Assembly: GCA_029063275.1 (NCBI GenBank)
Contig: JAIDOO010000077.1
Coordinates: 1 to 15,125, forward strand
Length of the DNA stretch: 15,125 bases
Direction of reading: 5' to 3'
DNA from: Clostridia bacterium
GTDB taxonomy: Bacteria; Bacillota; Clostridia; Christensenellales; Borkfalkiaceae
Shown here: one piece after another, positions 6,701 through 12,570 of the stretch
Layout of the letters: the number at the start of each line of letters is the position of its first letter
Numbering within the stretch: the first letter of the stretch is position 1
The notes under the pieces: generated by a model
Told to the model about the DNA's origin: nothing
The model's input: the letters and a program-made list of their open reading frames with translations, nothing else
Databases searched by the model: none
Translations under genes and position numbers: made by a program

Positions 6701-7946
6701 AATCACCGTGCAGATGAAGTCCAATAAAAACACCGCGCAGGTAGTAAACAGAATACGCGCCCTTGCCGAAGAATATAAACCGACGGGCTCGGTAACCGTC
6801 AAAGAGATTGACGGCGTTGTTGCGTCCCTTATGTCGGGTACCGACGATATGTCCGTTACCGTAATAGGAAGCGACGGCGACACGCTTTTGAAGATTGCGG
6901 AAGAGATAGGCGGAAAGCTGACGGAGGCGGGCTTTACCGACGTTAAAAACAGCGCGGCGGATAAGTCGAAGCAGTACACGCTTAAATTCGACCGCACCGC
7001 GCTTTTGGAAAAGGGGATAGATTATAAGACCCTGGTTATGACCCTGAGAATAGGATTGGCGTCGTACACCGCGTGTACGGTAACTATCAACGGCGAAAAC
7101 CGCGATATTGCGGTGAAGTTCGACGACAATGCGATAACCTCGCGCGAGAGCCTTGAAAATTTCGCCGTCGGCTTTGACGGAAGCGAAGCGGTGCTGTTAA
7201 AGGACGTATGCGAGGTAATGGAGGAAGAGAAGGAGGCGTGCATACGCCGCTCTAACGGAAACAATATGATTTCTGTTTCGGCAGTTCTGCCCGATACCGA
7301 TACGGGCACGGCTTCGAAAAAATTGGCGAACATTGCCTCGTCCGTGCTGAAAAACTACGACGGCTACGGCTTCGAAGAGAGCGGTATCACCACCTATTTA
7401 AACGACGCGTTCGCGGGCCTTGCCGTGGCGCTGGTAATTTCATTCTTCCTGCTTTATGCGGTTATGGCTATCCAGTTCTCGTCTTTCTTAAAACCGCTGA
7501 TAATTATGGCGAGCATACCTTTCAGCTTTACGGGCGGATTTATCGCGCTGGTGATAACCGGCACGTCGCTGAACGTGGTTTCCTTTATCGGGCTGATTAT
7601 GCTTATGGGCGTGGTAGTGAACAACGCGATTGTTATGCTTGAAAAGATAAAACAGCTCAAAGCGGAAATGCCCCATTTCGAGGCGGTTAAAAATGCGTGC
7701 GCCGCTAGGTTAAGACCTATATTTATGACCACGCTAACAACCATTCTCGCGCTCATTCCAATGGCGATTGGCGTAGGGCAGGGAAGCGAGCTTATGCAGC
7801 CTCTTGGCATAGTGGTAATAGGCGGACTTTTAATAGGAACGCTTGTAACCCTGTTGTTGGTGCCTGCGGTATACTGCGCGGTACACAGAATTTCGGCAAA
7901 GTATCCCGACGGCAAGCGCAAACATTCCGCCGGACCCCGTATCTAA
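3795..7946 (+). CDS. RND-superfamily (AcrB/SwrC-like, HAE1) efflux permease with a large extra extracellular domain
   Basis: This is a proton-driven inner-membrane pump of 1383 aa, against roughly 1000-1060 for usual AcrB-type members. TM1 is at about 13-30. The first porter domain has DVNAEP-like and DLPLGSVTENGG segments. TM2-TM6 span about 660-815, with the proton-relay motif GMLVDNSIVVIEA (Asp727). A basic cytoplasmic linker covers about 817-875 and TM7 about 884-905. The second porter domain has normal length. TM8-TM12 run from about 1208 and include GVVVNNAIVMLEK (Asn1276). The excess is all in the first periplasmic-type loop: between EDIDNMPV (229-236) and GKVVKVSDVANI (from 573) sits a charged, Asp/Glu-rich, mostly helical-looking segment. 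No membrane-fusion adaptor or TolC-like gene is adjacent, as for Gram-positive SwrC-type pumps. The start is GTG at 3795; no better start is visible. Substrate unknown; drug, lipid or peptide export are all possible. Confidence 0.92.
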   Translation: MRKFFAFIIRQSVAVVLISLFILGFGVWSTANMSINLLPDINVPVICVQVVYAGANASTVEKDVTEKVEDGLSSLGGVTDVMSYSYDNLSAVVLYFDYDTDTTAKKSEIQSKLNAVDLPDGVSTTVYDVDLNAEPLAVLSLTSADGLDEAYARAKELSDRLSAIDGVESVELKGGADKTYLIQPFAGLELISPLLVEAFSYGSLDLPLGSVTENGGVQIKNESDISCREDIDNMPVELPSNLISLLASVKQVMGYYEDSTVQDLEKLRDDLGAGVLTVLNDLGNLSAEEIDDLSDLKTYMNIGSTYTAQQLKSFRTSRYYNELKKQVVNDDGTPKTDEELEDLAKDINSQVNLPITVSADLLRVVRDDKLNDIIGFREWLEETDGYKEKNDNNEFYELTNDDYFVLETEYVKVYADIYAKAESGEITRDEADEKIYANIDFAKQTSATGLGNIAKKKRDEGAAYNPTNAECALLFSGTTLSEEHPIIMSPTFMAFVRSENYDENMQTLIDTRGALYDENYDGDSGEEAPITARQWNGLYCSLKLNGVFDFKLSEQLFQFIIDTDFTDLNANGGKVVKVSDVANITVDLTYASYAYYFDGSVNIADGIVINIYKSNGANSSKVVERVKAVYAEVAAEEGYSATINLLDDQSEFISDSVSNVLISMLIGGVLAIIIIFLFLKKVRTSLVIAITMPLSVLAALICLFLLGVTLNMVSLGGLAVGIGMLVDNSIVVIEAITKHRDNGKDAFNAAVDGTCEVGGALFGSTVTTVCVFIPIMFAGGLTAEIFTDLALAVIFSLTFSLLVAVTVIPTLYTLFCGGRRILKENAPRRKMPVPVEEQAAPVQAETEKKKSFREKIAVLKKPVVMDGCTRAYSKVLPKVLSQKLVTILVAAVVFGASIGLLFLTGTEFLPSIDKGQIEVSMTYSGASLEEVQDDVLEFSKRISEEVDGIDYLSASIGKNGLLALSDSGIITVQMKSNKNTAQVVNRIRALAEEYKPTGSVTVKEIDGVVASLMSGTDDMSVTVIGSDGDTLLKIAEEIGGKLTEAGFTDVKNSAADKSKQYTLKFDRTALLEKGIDYKTLVMTLRIGLASYTACTVTINGENRDIAVKFDDNAITSRESLENFAVGFDGSEAVLLKDVCEVMEEEKEACIRRSNGNNMISVSAVLPDTDTGTASKKLANIASSVLKNYDGYGFEESGITTYLNDAFAGLAVALVISFFLLYAVMAIQFSSFLKPLIIMASIPFSFTGGFIALVITGTSLNVVSFIGLIMLMGVVVNNAIVMLEKIKQLKAEMPHFEAVKNACAARLRPIFMTTLTTILALIPMAIGVGQGSELMQPLGIVVIGGLLIGTLVTLLLVPAVYCAVHRISAKYPDGKRKHSAGPRI

Positions 7947-7960
7947 ATCGAATTTGCAAA

Positions 7961-7995
7961 AAAAAGCTTTCGGCTCAAAAGACCGAAAGCTTTTT
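7961..7995. terminator. Bidirectional terminator between the RND gene and the ankyrin operon
   Basis: A 13-bp stem (AAAAAGCTTTCGG at 7961-7973, CCGAAAGCTTTTT at 7983-7995) has a 9-base loop. It carries a T run on the plus strand after the right arm and an A run before the left arm (from about 7958), which is a T run on the minus strand. It therefore works in both directions, ending the glcK-rex-RND transcript and the convergent minus-strand ankyrin transcript. Confidence 0.9.
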
Positions 7996-8017
7996 ACTTA
8001 TTACTATAATAATTTTT

Positions 8018-9001
8018 TTAATTTTCAGCGCCTGCCATTAAAAGCTGTTCTACAATCTCGGTAAAGCCAGCCTCGGAAGCATAGTGCATTGCGCTGTGGC
8101 GGCTGTTATCCACTGCGTTGAGGTCGGCGCCCGCTTCGATAAGCATTGCGGTAAAATCGTTTCTTCCGCACTGCGCGGCGAGAATGAGAGGGGTTTGCCC
8201 GTCGGCGGTTTTGGCGTTTTTATTTGCGCCTGCGTTTATTAACGCTTTGCCTATAAACTGTTCTCCGCTTTTTGCCGCCATATGTAAGGGGGCTACTCCG
8301 GCAAGCGTTGCGCCGTCTGCCTTTGCGCCCGACGCAAGCAATAACTCTACTATTACGAGATTGCATCTTTCAACGGCGAGAATAAGAGGAGACTCTCCGT
8401 CGTCGTTGAGTTTTTCCACGTCGGGACATTTTTCAAGGAGAACCCTGACAACTTCAACCTGACCGTTCCAGCAAGCCTGATGCAACGGCGTATTTCCGTG
8501 AGCGTCAGTATGCGCTTGCTCACTGTCGGAAGAAAGCGCTTTTACAAGCTCCCTCAAACCGGATGCGGTTGCATAGTCGATAGCGGCGTGGTTATCGTTG
8601 TCCTTTAAAGAAATATCCACGTTCGGATTTTTAATATAAGCCAAAGCGGCGTCCGTTTTGCCGCCCTTAGCCATAAGCATAAGGGGAGTTACGCCGTTTT
8701 TATCGGTGCAGTTTACGTCTGCGCCCGCGTCGACGATAAGCGCGATAATTTCCTTATTGCCCGATTCCGCCGCAAAATGCAGGGGAGCGCGGCTGAAAAT
8801 ATTGCACAGTCCCGAGTCCGCGCCGTTTTCAAGCAAAAGCTTTACTATATCGCGTGAGTTTTTTATACAAGCGTAAATAAGCGGGGTGTTGCCCGATTCG
8901 TCGCGTTTGTTTACGTCTATGCCGCCGCGCTTTAAAAAAGTTTGCACAACCCCTTTTTGGTTGTTTTTGCAAGCCTGTAAAAACATATTATCGAATTGCA
9001 T
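8018..9001 (-). CDS. Ankyrin-repeat protein, 327 aa
   Basis: Nearly the whole protein is ankyrin repeats. About ten units of ~33 residues can be marked by the GxTPLxxAxxxG and LLxxGAdvN pattern. Good examples are SGNTPLIYACIKN, SRAPLHFAAESGN, HGNTPLHQACWNG, AGVAPLHMAAKSG and DGQTPLILAAQCG. The first and last units are degenerate caps, and units 4-5 are weak. No signal peptide, membrane segment or catalytic domain is seen, so it is probably a cytoplasmic binding scaffold. The ATG at 9001 has AAAGGAG in the minus-strand sequence upstream, overlapping the end of the preceding gene; the intergenic gap is only five bases. It is the last gene of a three-gene operon with a TPR-like protein and a second ankyrin protein, and is followed by the shared terminator. 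The binding partner cannot be predicted. Confidence 0.9.
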   Translation of the reverse strand: MQFDNMFLQACKNNQKGVVQTFLKRGGIDVNKRDESGNTPLIYACIKNSRDIVKLLLENGADSGLCNIFSRAPLHFAAESGNKEIIALIVDAGADVNCTDKNGVTPLMLMAKGGKTDAALAYIKNPNVDISLKDNDNHAAIDYATASGLRELVKALSSDSEQAHTDAHGNTPLHQACWNGQVEVVRVLLEKCPDVEKLNDDGESPLILAVERCNLVIVELLLASGAKADGATLAGVAPLHMAAKSGEQFIGKALINAGANKNAKTADGQTPLILAAQCGRNDFTAMLIEAGADLNAVDNSRHSAMHYASEAGFTEIVEQLLMAGAEN

Positions 9002-9006
9002 ATAAT

Positions 9007-9483
9007 TTATTCTCCTTTTACCTGAATGTTATATTGTGCCAAAAAGTTTTTCAAGGCGGAGGCTTCGTGCCCGCGCCCGAGTTTTTCAATACAGATTGCC
9101 ATTAGCCATTTTACGCGGATAAGCGCGTATCTCGCGCAATTTTCCGAATAGCGTTTTTCCAAAGGCAACAAAGCCAAATCTCCCACCGAAGCTTCGAGCG
9201 ATTTTATAAAGAGCTGTCTTTGTGAAATATCGAAATCGAGCGGGTTGCCCAAAAGCATTTCCGCCTTTTTTAAAAGGTCGAGCGATTTTTCGTATTCGCC
9301 TAGCAAAAACCTGCAAAGACCGCAATTAAACAACGCCGAAACGCCCAAGTTTTCCAAGCTTTTATCCGCGCTTTGACACATCAGGCAAGCGGCGGGCAAG
9401 TCGCCCGCGGCAAGTGCGGAATACAACGCGCCGTCGATATCGGCGCCGTCGGAAAAAGTCGTGCTTTTTGATAAAAATTCCAT
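9007..9483 (-). CDS. TPR-like helical-repeat protein, 158 aa, function unknown
   Basis: The protein is all-helical by pattern, with at least one recognisable tetratricopeptide unit (about 46-75): NLGVSALFNCGLCRFLLGEY followed by EKSLDLLKKAEML. An N-terminal helix-turn (ALAAGDLPAACLMC) and a C-terminal helix with LMAICIEKLGRGHEASALKNF also fit a TPR layout. There is no signal peptide or membrane helix. The open frame extends six bases further to a TTG at 9489, but AAAGG (plus-strand CCTTT, 9491-9495) is seven bases from the ATG at 9483 and only one base from the TTG, so 9483 is chosen. It sits between two ankyrin genes, 23 bases after the upstream one and 5 before the downstream one. TPR and ankyrin folds both bind other proteins, so a multiprotein assembly is a reasonable inference. 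Confidence 0.75.
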   Translation of the reverse strand: MEFLSKSTTFSDGADIDGALYSALAAGDLPAACLMCQSADKSLENLGVSALFNCGLCRFLLGEYEKSLDLLKKAEMLLGNPLDFDISQRQLFIKSLEASVGDLALLPLEKRYSENCARYALIRVKWLMAICIEKLGRGHEASALKNFLAQYNIQVKGE

Positions 9484-9506
9484 AGCCAAACCTTTTTATA
9501 CCTGAG

Positions 9507-10709
9507 TCAGATCATAAGCTCCAATACGTCGTTCAAGCCGTTTGCCGCCGCAAGCTCTGCGGGCGATTCGCCTTTGTTGTTTTTAATATTGAAATCCGCA
9601 CCCGCTCTTATAAGATAGCGCGCAGTTTTTTCGTCGCTACGCTTGCAGGTGAGAATAAGCGCGGTGTTGCCCTCATTGTCCTGAGCGTTTACGTCTGCGC
9701 CCGCCTTTACAATCGCCTTTATTATTTCAACGTCGCTGTATTCCGCCGCCAGATGCAGCGCGCTTTTGCCGTCGTTGCCGACGATGGTTACGTTTGCGCC
9801 GTTCTCGATAAGAGCTTTGGTTATTTCCCTTGTATAGCACTGTGTCCGGGAGCTAAGCGATTGCATAAGTACGGTGTAATTTTTTTCGTTTGTTAAGTCA
9901 AGGTTTTTCAGTAAACCTGTTATTTCGGACTTATGTTTGTAAATCGGGTGGACGTAGCTGAACTCCCTTTGGAAGTTGTGGGGAAACTGTATCAGCGAAA
10001 ATACGGGAGGAAGACCTTTTGCGTCGCAAAGTTCTTCATTCGCGCCCGCGTCAAGCAGTTTTTTAACCATTTCCGTGTTGCCGTGGCGTATAGCGAGCGC
10101 AAGGGGCGAAACGCCGTTCATATCCATCCAGTAATGGTAACCGCCCAAGGGGGATGTGCCTGTGCCGTTTACGTCCGAGCCTTTTGCTATAAGCGCGTCC
10201 GCAAGCTGAAGCTTTTTTGAAATTACGGCGTACATCAGCGGAGTTATGCCGTATTTATCCGCTTTGTCGAGCCTTGACAAATCGTAATTATTGACTATAT
10301 GTACGGCAAGTTCTTCCTGATTGTCGTTGCACCAGGTTATAAACTCTCTGTTTGCCGCCAGTAAAAGCACGTTGTCGCCCTTGTTGTTTTCCGAATAAAC
10401 GTCGGCTCCGAGTTCTACGGCTTTTTCAAAAGCGGCTTTATAATAAGTGCTGTCGGCAATCTTTAAAATAAGACATTCTTTGCCGAGCAGTTTGAAATTT
10501 ATATCCAAGCCTTTCGATACAAGACATTCCAGCAAAGATGTATCGTCTTCGGTGCGGATTGCATCAACTATGTAACCGATGAGTTTTTCCACGTCATCAT
10601 CGTCGTCAAAGTCGATTTCGTTAATGTGCCGTTCGATTATGGCGGGCGCCTCTTCCAAGGTATGATGCCATAAGCACATATCTAATTCGTTTTTAAATTC
10701 CTGAGTCAA
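9507..10709 (-). CDS. Ankyrin-repeat protein, 400 aa
   Basis: The N-terminal ~60 residues are not repeat-like and include an acidic run, DFDDDDD (33-39). Ankyrin units follow, irregular at first and regular at the end. Clear ones begin YGITPLMYAVISK, NGVSPLALAIRHGN, DGKSALHLAAEYSD (about 312-344), EGNTALILTCKRSD (about 345-377) and a short last unit with KGESPAELAAANG. A stretch between repeats (about 236-275, FSLIQFPHNF...) breaks the pattern. No signal peptide or membrane segment is seen. The start is TTG at 10709, backed by a strong GGGAGG nine to ten bases upstream (plus-strand CCTCCC, 10719-10724). The first ATG, ten codons further in, has no such site. It is the first gene of the ankyrin-TPR-ankyrin operon. 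Likely a cytoplasmic protein-binding scaffold; no enzymatic function is visible. Confidence 0.88.
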   Translation of the reverse strand: MTQEFKNELDMCLWHHTLEEAPAIIERHINEIDFDDDDDVEKLIGYIVDAIRTEDDTSLLECLVSKGLDINFKLLGKECLILKIADSTYYKAAFEKAVELGADVYSENNKGDNVLLLAANREFITWCNDNQEELAVHIVNNYDLSRLDKADKYGITPLMYAVISKKLQLADALIAKGSDVNGTGTSPLGGYHYWMDMNGVSPLALAIRHGNTEMVKKLLDAGANEELCDAKGLPPVFSLIQFPHNFQREFSYVHPIYKHKSEITGLLKNLDLTNEKNYTVLMQSLSSRTQCYTREITKALIENGANVTIVGNDGKSALHLAAEYSDVEIIKAIVKAGADVNAQDNEGNTALILTCKRSDEKTARYLIRAGADFNIKNNKGESPAELAAANGLNDVLELMI

Positions 10710-10731
10710 TTTTAATTACCTCCCTGATTGA

Positions 10732-10760
10732 AGTATAGCACTTATAAAATTAAAAGTCAA
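10732..10760 (-). promoter_or_regulatory. SigA-type promoter of the ankyrin-TPR operon
   Basis: Read on the minus strand, TTGACT (10755-10760) and TATACT (10732-10737) are separated by exactly 17 bases, each one base from consensus. Transcription should start near 10725, leaving a very short leader that is almost only the ribosome binding site before the TTG at 10709. The strength suggests expression independent of the upstream hyd operon. Confidence 0.82.
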
Positions 10761-10765
10761 AAATA

Positions 10766-10778
10766 CACAACGGTTGTG
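10766..10778. promoter_or_regulatory. Perfect dyad upstream of the ankyrin promoter (operator or second hairpin)
   Basis: CACAAC-G-GTTGTG is an exact inverted repeat centred at 10772, about 12 bases upstream of the -35 box, where an activator might bind. On the minus strand it is also followed by TTTTT (plus-strand A run 10759-10763), so it might instead be a second, weaker terminator hairpin of the hyd operon. The one-base centre makes a poor RNA loop, which favours a protein site. No regulator is recognised. Confidence 0.4.
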
Positions 10779-10795
10779 CGTATCTTAAAAGCTAA

Positions 10796-10827
10796 GGCGC
10801 GGCGTTGTGCCGCGCCCTATTTTTTTT
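10796..10827. terminator. Hairpin terminator after hydA
   Basis: An exact 8-bp G+C stem, GGCGCGGC / GCCGCGCC (10796-10803 and 10809-10816), has a 5-base loop. It lies 28 bases past the hydA stop. In the hyd direction (minus) it is followed by TTAGCTTTTAAG, a mediocre U tract. On the plus strand it is followed by eight T (10820-10827), the better signal, although no gene runs into it from the left on that strand. Most likely it ends hydCBA and also blocks antisense transcription. Confidence 0.7.
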
Positions 10828-10843
10828 GCCTTTAAAACGTCGA

Positions 10844-12559
10844 TTAATACTTATCGCGTTTGTTATACGAGGTGTGCAAAAGGGTGTGAGCCTTGTGCGA
10901 GTTGGGTTCGCCGAAAAATTCCTTGTAAAGCGTATCCACTGCGGGAGTGGTGTGCGAGGTGCGCACCTTTCTCGTTTTGTCATAGTCGTACAGCGCCTTT
11001 GCCCGCAGGGATTTCAGGTCGGTGTTGTTTCTCACTTCGTCGTGGATATAGGGCTGACCGCCGCCGTTTATACAGCCGCCGGGGCAAGCCATAATTTCAA
11101 CGAAGGTGTAATTCTTTTTACCGCTTTTTATATCTTCTATAACCTTTCTCGCGTTACCCAGTCCGCTTGCCACCGCAACTTTGACGGTGGTTTTGCCTAC
11201 CGTGTACTCGGCTTCTTTAACGCCTGCGGTTCCGCGCACTTCTTTAAATTCGAGGGGCGCGCCGTTTCCGCCAAGCTTATAAGCCGCAGTTCTGAGAGCC
11301 GCTTCCATAACGCCGCCCGTTGCGCCGAAAATCGCGCCCGCGCCGCTCGCCTCGCCGAAGGGCAGGTCGTACCCGCCGTCGGGCAGGTTTGCAAAATCGA
11401 TGCCCGCCTCTTTAATCATTTTGGCAAGCTCGCGCGTGGTAAGAGCTGCGTCGGTGTATTCGCCAAGCTCCTTTCTCGAAACCTCGAATTTCTTCGCCGT
11501 GCAGGGTATAACCGATACGACGTAAAGATTTTCGGGCTTTATGCCGTGCTTTTCGCAGTAATAGGTTTTAAGCACCGCCGAAAACATTTCCTGCGGCGAT
11601 TTGCAGGTGGAAAGGTTGGGCAAAAGCTCGGGGTAGTAGTGTTCGGCAAACTTAATCCAGCCGGGGCAACAGCTCGTGAACATAGGCACGGGCTTATTCG
11701 TTTTCAGTCTGTCCAAAAGCTCGTTCGCCTCTTCCATAATGGTGAGGTCGGCAGTTATATCCATGTTGAAGCACTTCACGTCGCCGAGCTGTTTTATAGC
11801 GGTAACCATTTTGCCCTCTACGTTTGTGCCTACGGGAAGTCCGAAAGCTTCGCCGAGGGTCGCCCTTATAGAGGGAGCGGTGTAAAAGACAACCTGCTTA
11901 TCGGGGTCTACAATCGCGCCCCAGACGTCGGCTACCGCGCTCTTTTCATACAGCGCGCCTACGGGGCAGGCGACTATGCACTGTCCGCAGTTGACGCAGG
12001 GGGTAAAGGCGAGCGAAACGTCGTAGGGCGAGCCTATTTCCTTAGCGTATCCGCGGTTTTTCGGTCCGATTGCGCCTATGGTCTGGTTGTTGCAAGCCGC
12101 AACGCAACGCGTACACATTACGCACTTCGAGTTGTCGCGGACGACGGACGCGGATAAATCGTCAACCGGCTTAATATCGTGGTCGGTGCCGAATTTGTCC
12201 TCTTCGGCGTTGTATTCCAGCGCGAGCTTCTGCAATTCGCAGTTCATCGAGCGGGGACAGCTCAGACACTTCTTTTTATGGGTCGAGAGAATAAGCTCGA
12301 CGGTGGTTTTTCTCGATTTTCTTACCTTGGGCGTGTTTGTTCTTACGTCCATACCCTCGGAAACGGGGTATACGCACGCCGCGACAAGCCCGCGCGCGCC
12401 GCTCGCCTCTACAAGGCACATACGGCAGGAGCCTACGCACTGCACGTCTTTAAGGTAGCAAAGGGTGGGTATTCTCACGTTGGCGAGCTTTGCCGCCTGT
12501 AATATGGTCGAACCTTCCGGCACGCTTACGGGTATGCCGTTAATAGTTAAATTTATCAT
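10844..12559 (-). CDS. hydA: [FeFe] hydrogenase catalytic subunit HydA of an NAD(H)-dependent trimeric enzyme
   Basis: The subunit makes or oxidises H2 at the H-cluster. The product is 571 aa. N-terminal [2Fe-2S] domain: C34, C45, C48, C62. His-ligated [4Fe-4S]: H94, C98, C101, C107. Two-cluster ferredoxin domain: C146, C149, C152, C156 and C188, C191, C194, C198. The H-cluster domain has TSCCPGW (295-301), IPCTAKKFE (from 351) and MACPGGC (490-496), giving ligands C297, C353, C492 and C496. The small-subunit helix region (YKEFFGEP...HTLLHTSY) is fused at the C-terminus. Position 351 is Ile where the family has Met (MPCTAKK). There is no extra C-terminal [2Fe-2S] domain as in the Thermotoga HydA. 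The ATG at 12559 has GAGGT eight bases upstream; a GTG at 12574 would lie inside that site and overlap hydB, so it is rejected. Last gene of hydCBA. Confidence 0.95.
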   Translation of the reverse strand: MINLTINGIPVSVPEGSTILQAAKLANVRIPTLCYLKDVQCVGSCRMCLVEASGARGLVAACVYPVSEGMDVRTNTPKVRKSRKTTVELILSTHKKKCLSCPRSMNCELQKLALEYNAEEDKFGTDHDIKPVDDLSASVVRDNSKCVMCTRCVAACNNQTIGAIGPKNRGYAKEIGSPYDVSLAFTPCVNCGQCIVACPVGALYEKSAVADVWGAIVDPDKQVVFYTAPSIRATLGEAFGLPVGTNVEGKMVTAIKQLGDVKCFNMDITADLTIMEEANELLDRLKTNKPVPMFTSCCPGWIKFAEHYYPELLPNLSTCKSPQEMFSAVLKTYYCEKHGIKPENLYVVSVIPCTAKKFEVSRKELGEYTDAALTTRELAKMIKEAGIDFANLPDGGYDLPFGEASGAGAIFGATGGVMEAALRTAAYKLGGNGAPLEFKEVRGTAGVKEAEYTVGKTTVKVAVASGLGNARKVIEDIKSGKKNYTFVEIMACPGGCINGGGQPYIHDEVRNNTDLKSLRAKALYDYDKTRKVRTSHTTPAVDTLYKEFFGEPNSHKAHTLLHTSYNKRDKY

Positions 12560-12570
12560 TTTGTAGCACC

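Noticed and set aside
9325..9387. CLMC and CGLC pairs in the 158-aa protein as a zinc ribbon
   Set aside because: The cysteines fall at helix positions of a TPR pattern (NCGLCRFLLGEYEKSL corresponds to a normal TPR helix pair), so a metal site is not supported.
10805..12157. Long plus-strand open frame (450 codons) opposite hydA
   Set aside because: It is antisense to a gene with every hydrogenase motif intact. Its translation is of low-complexity Arg/Phe/Val type with no recognisable domain, as expected from a mirrored high-G+C reading frame.
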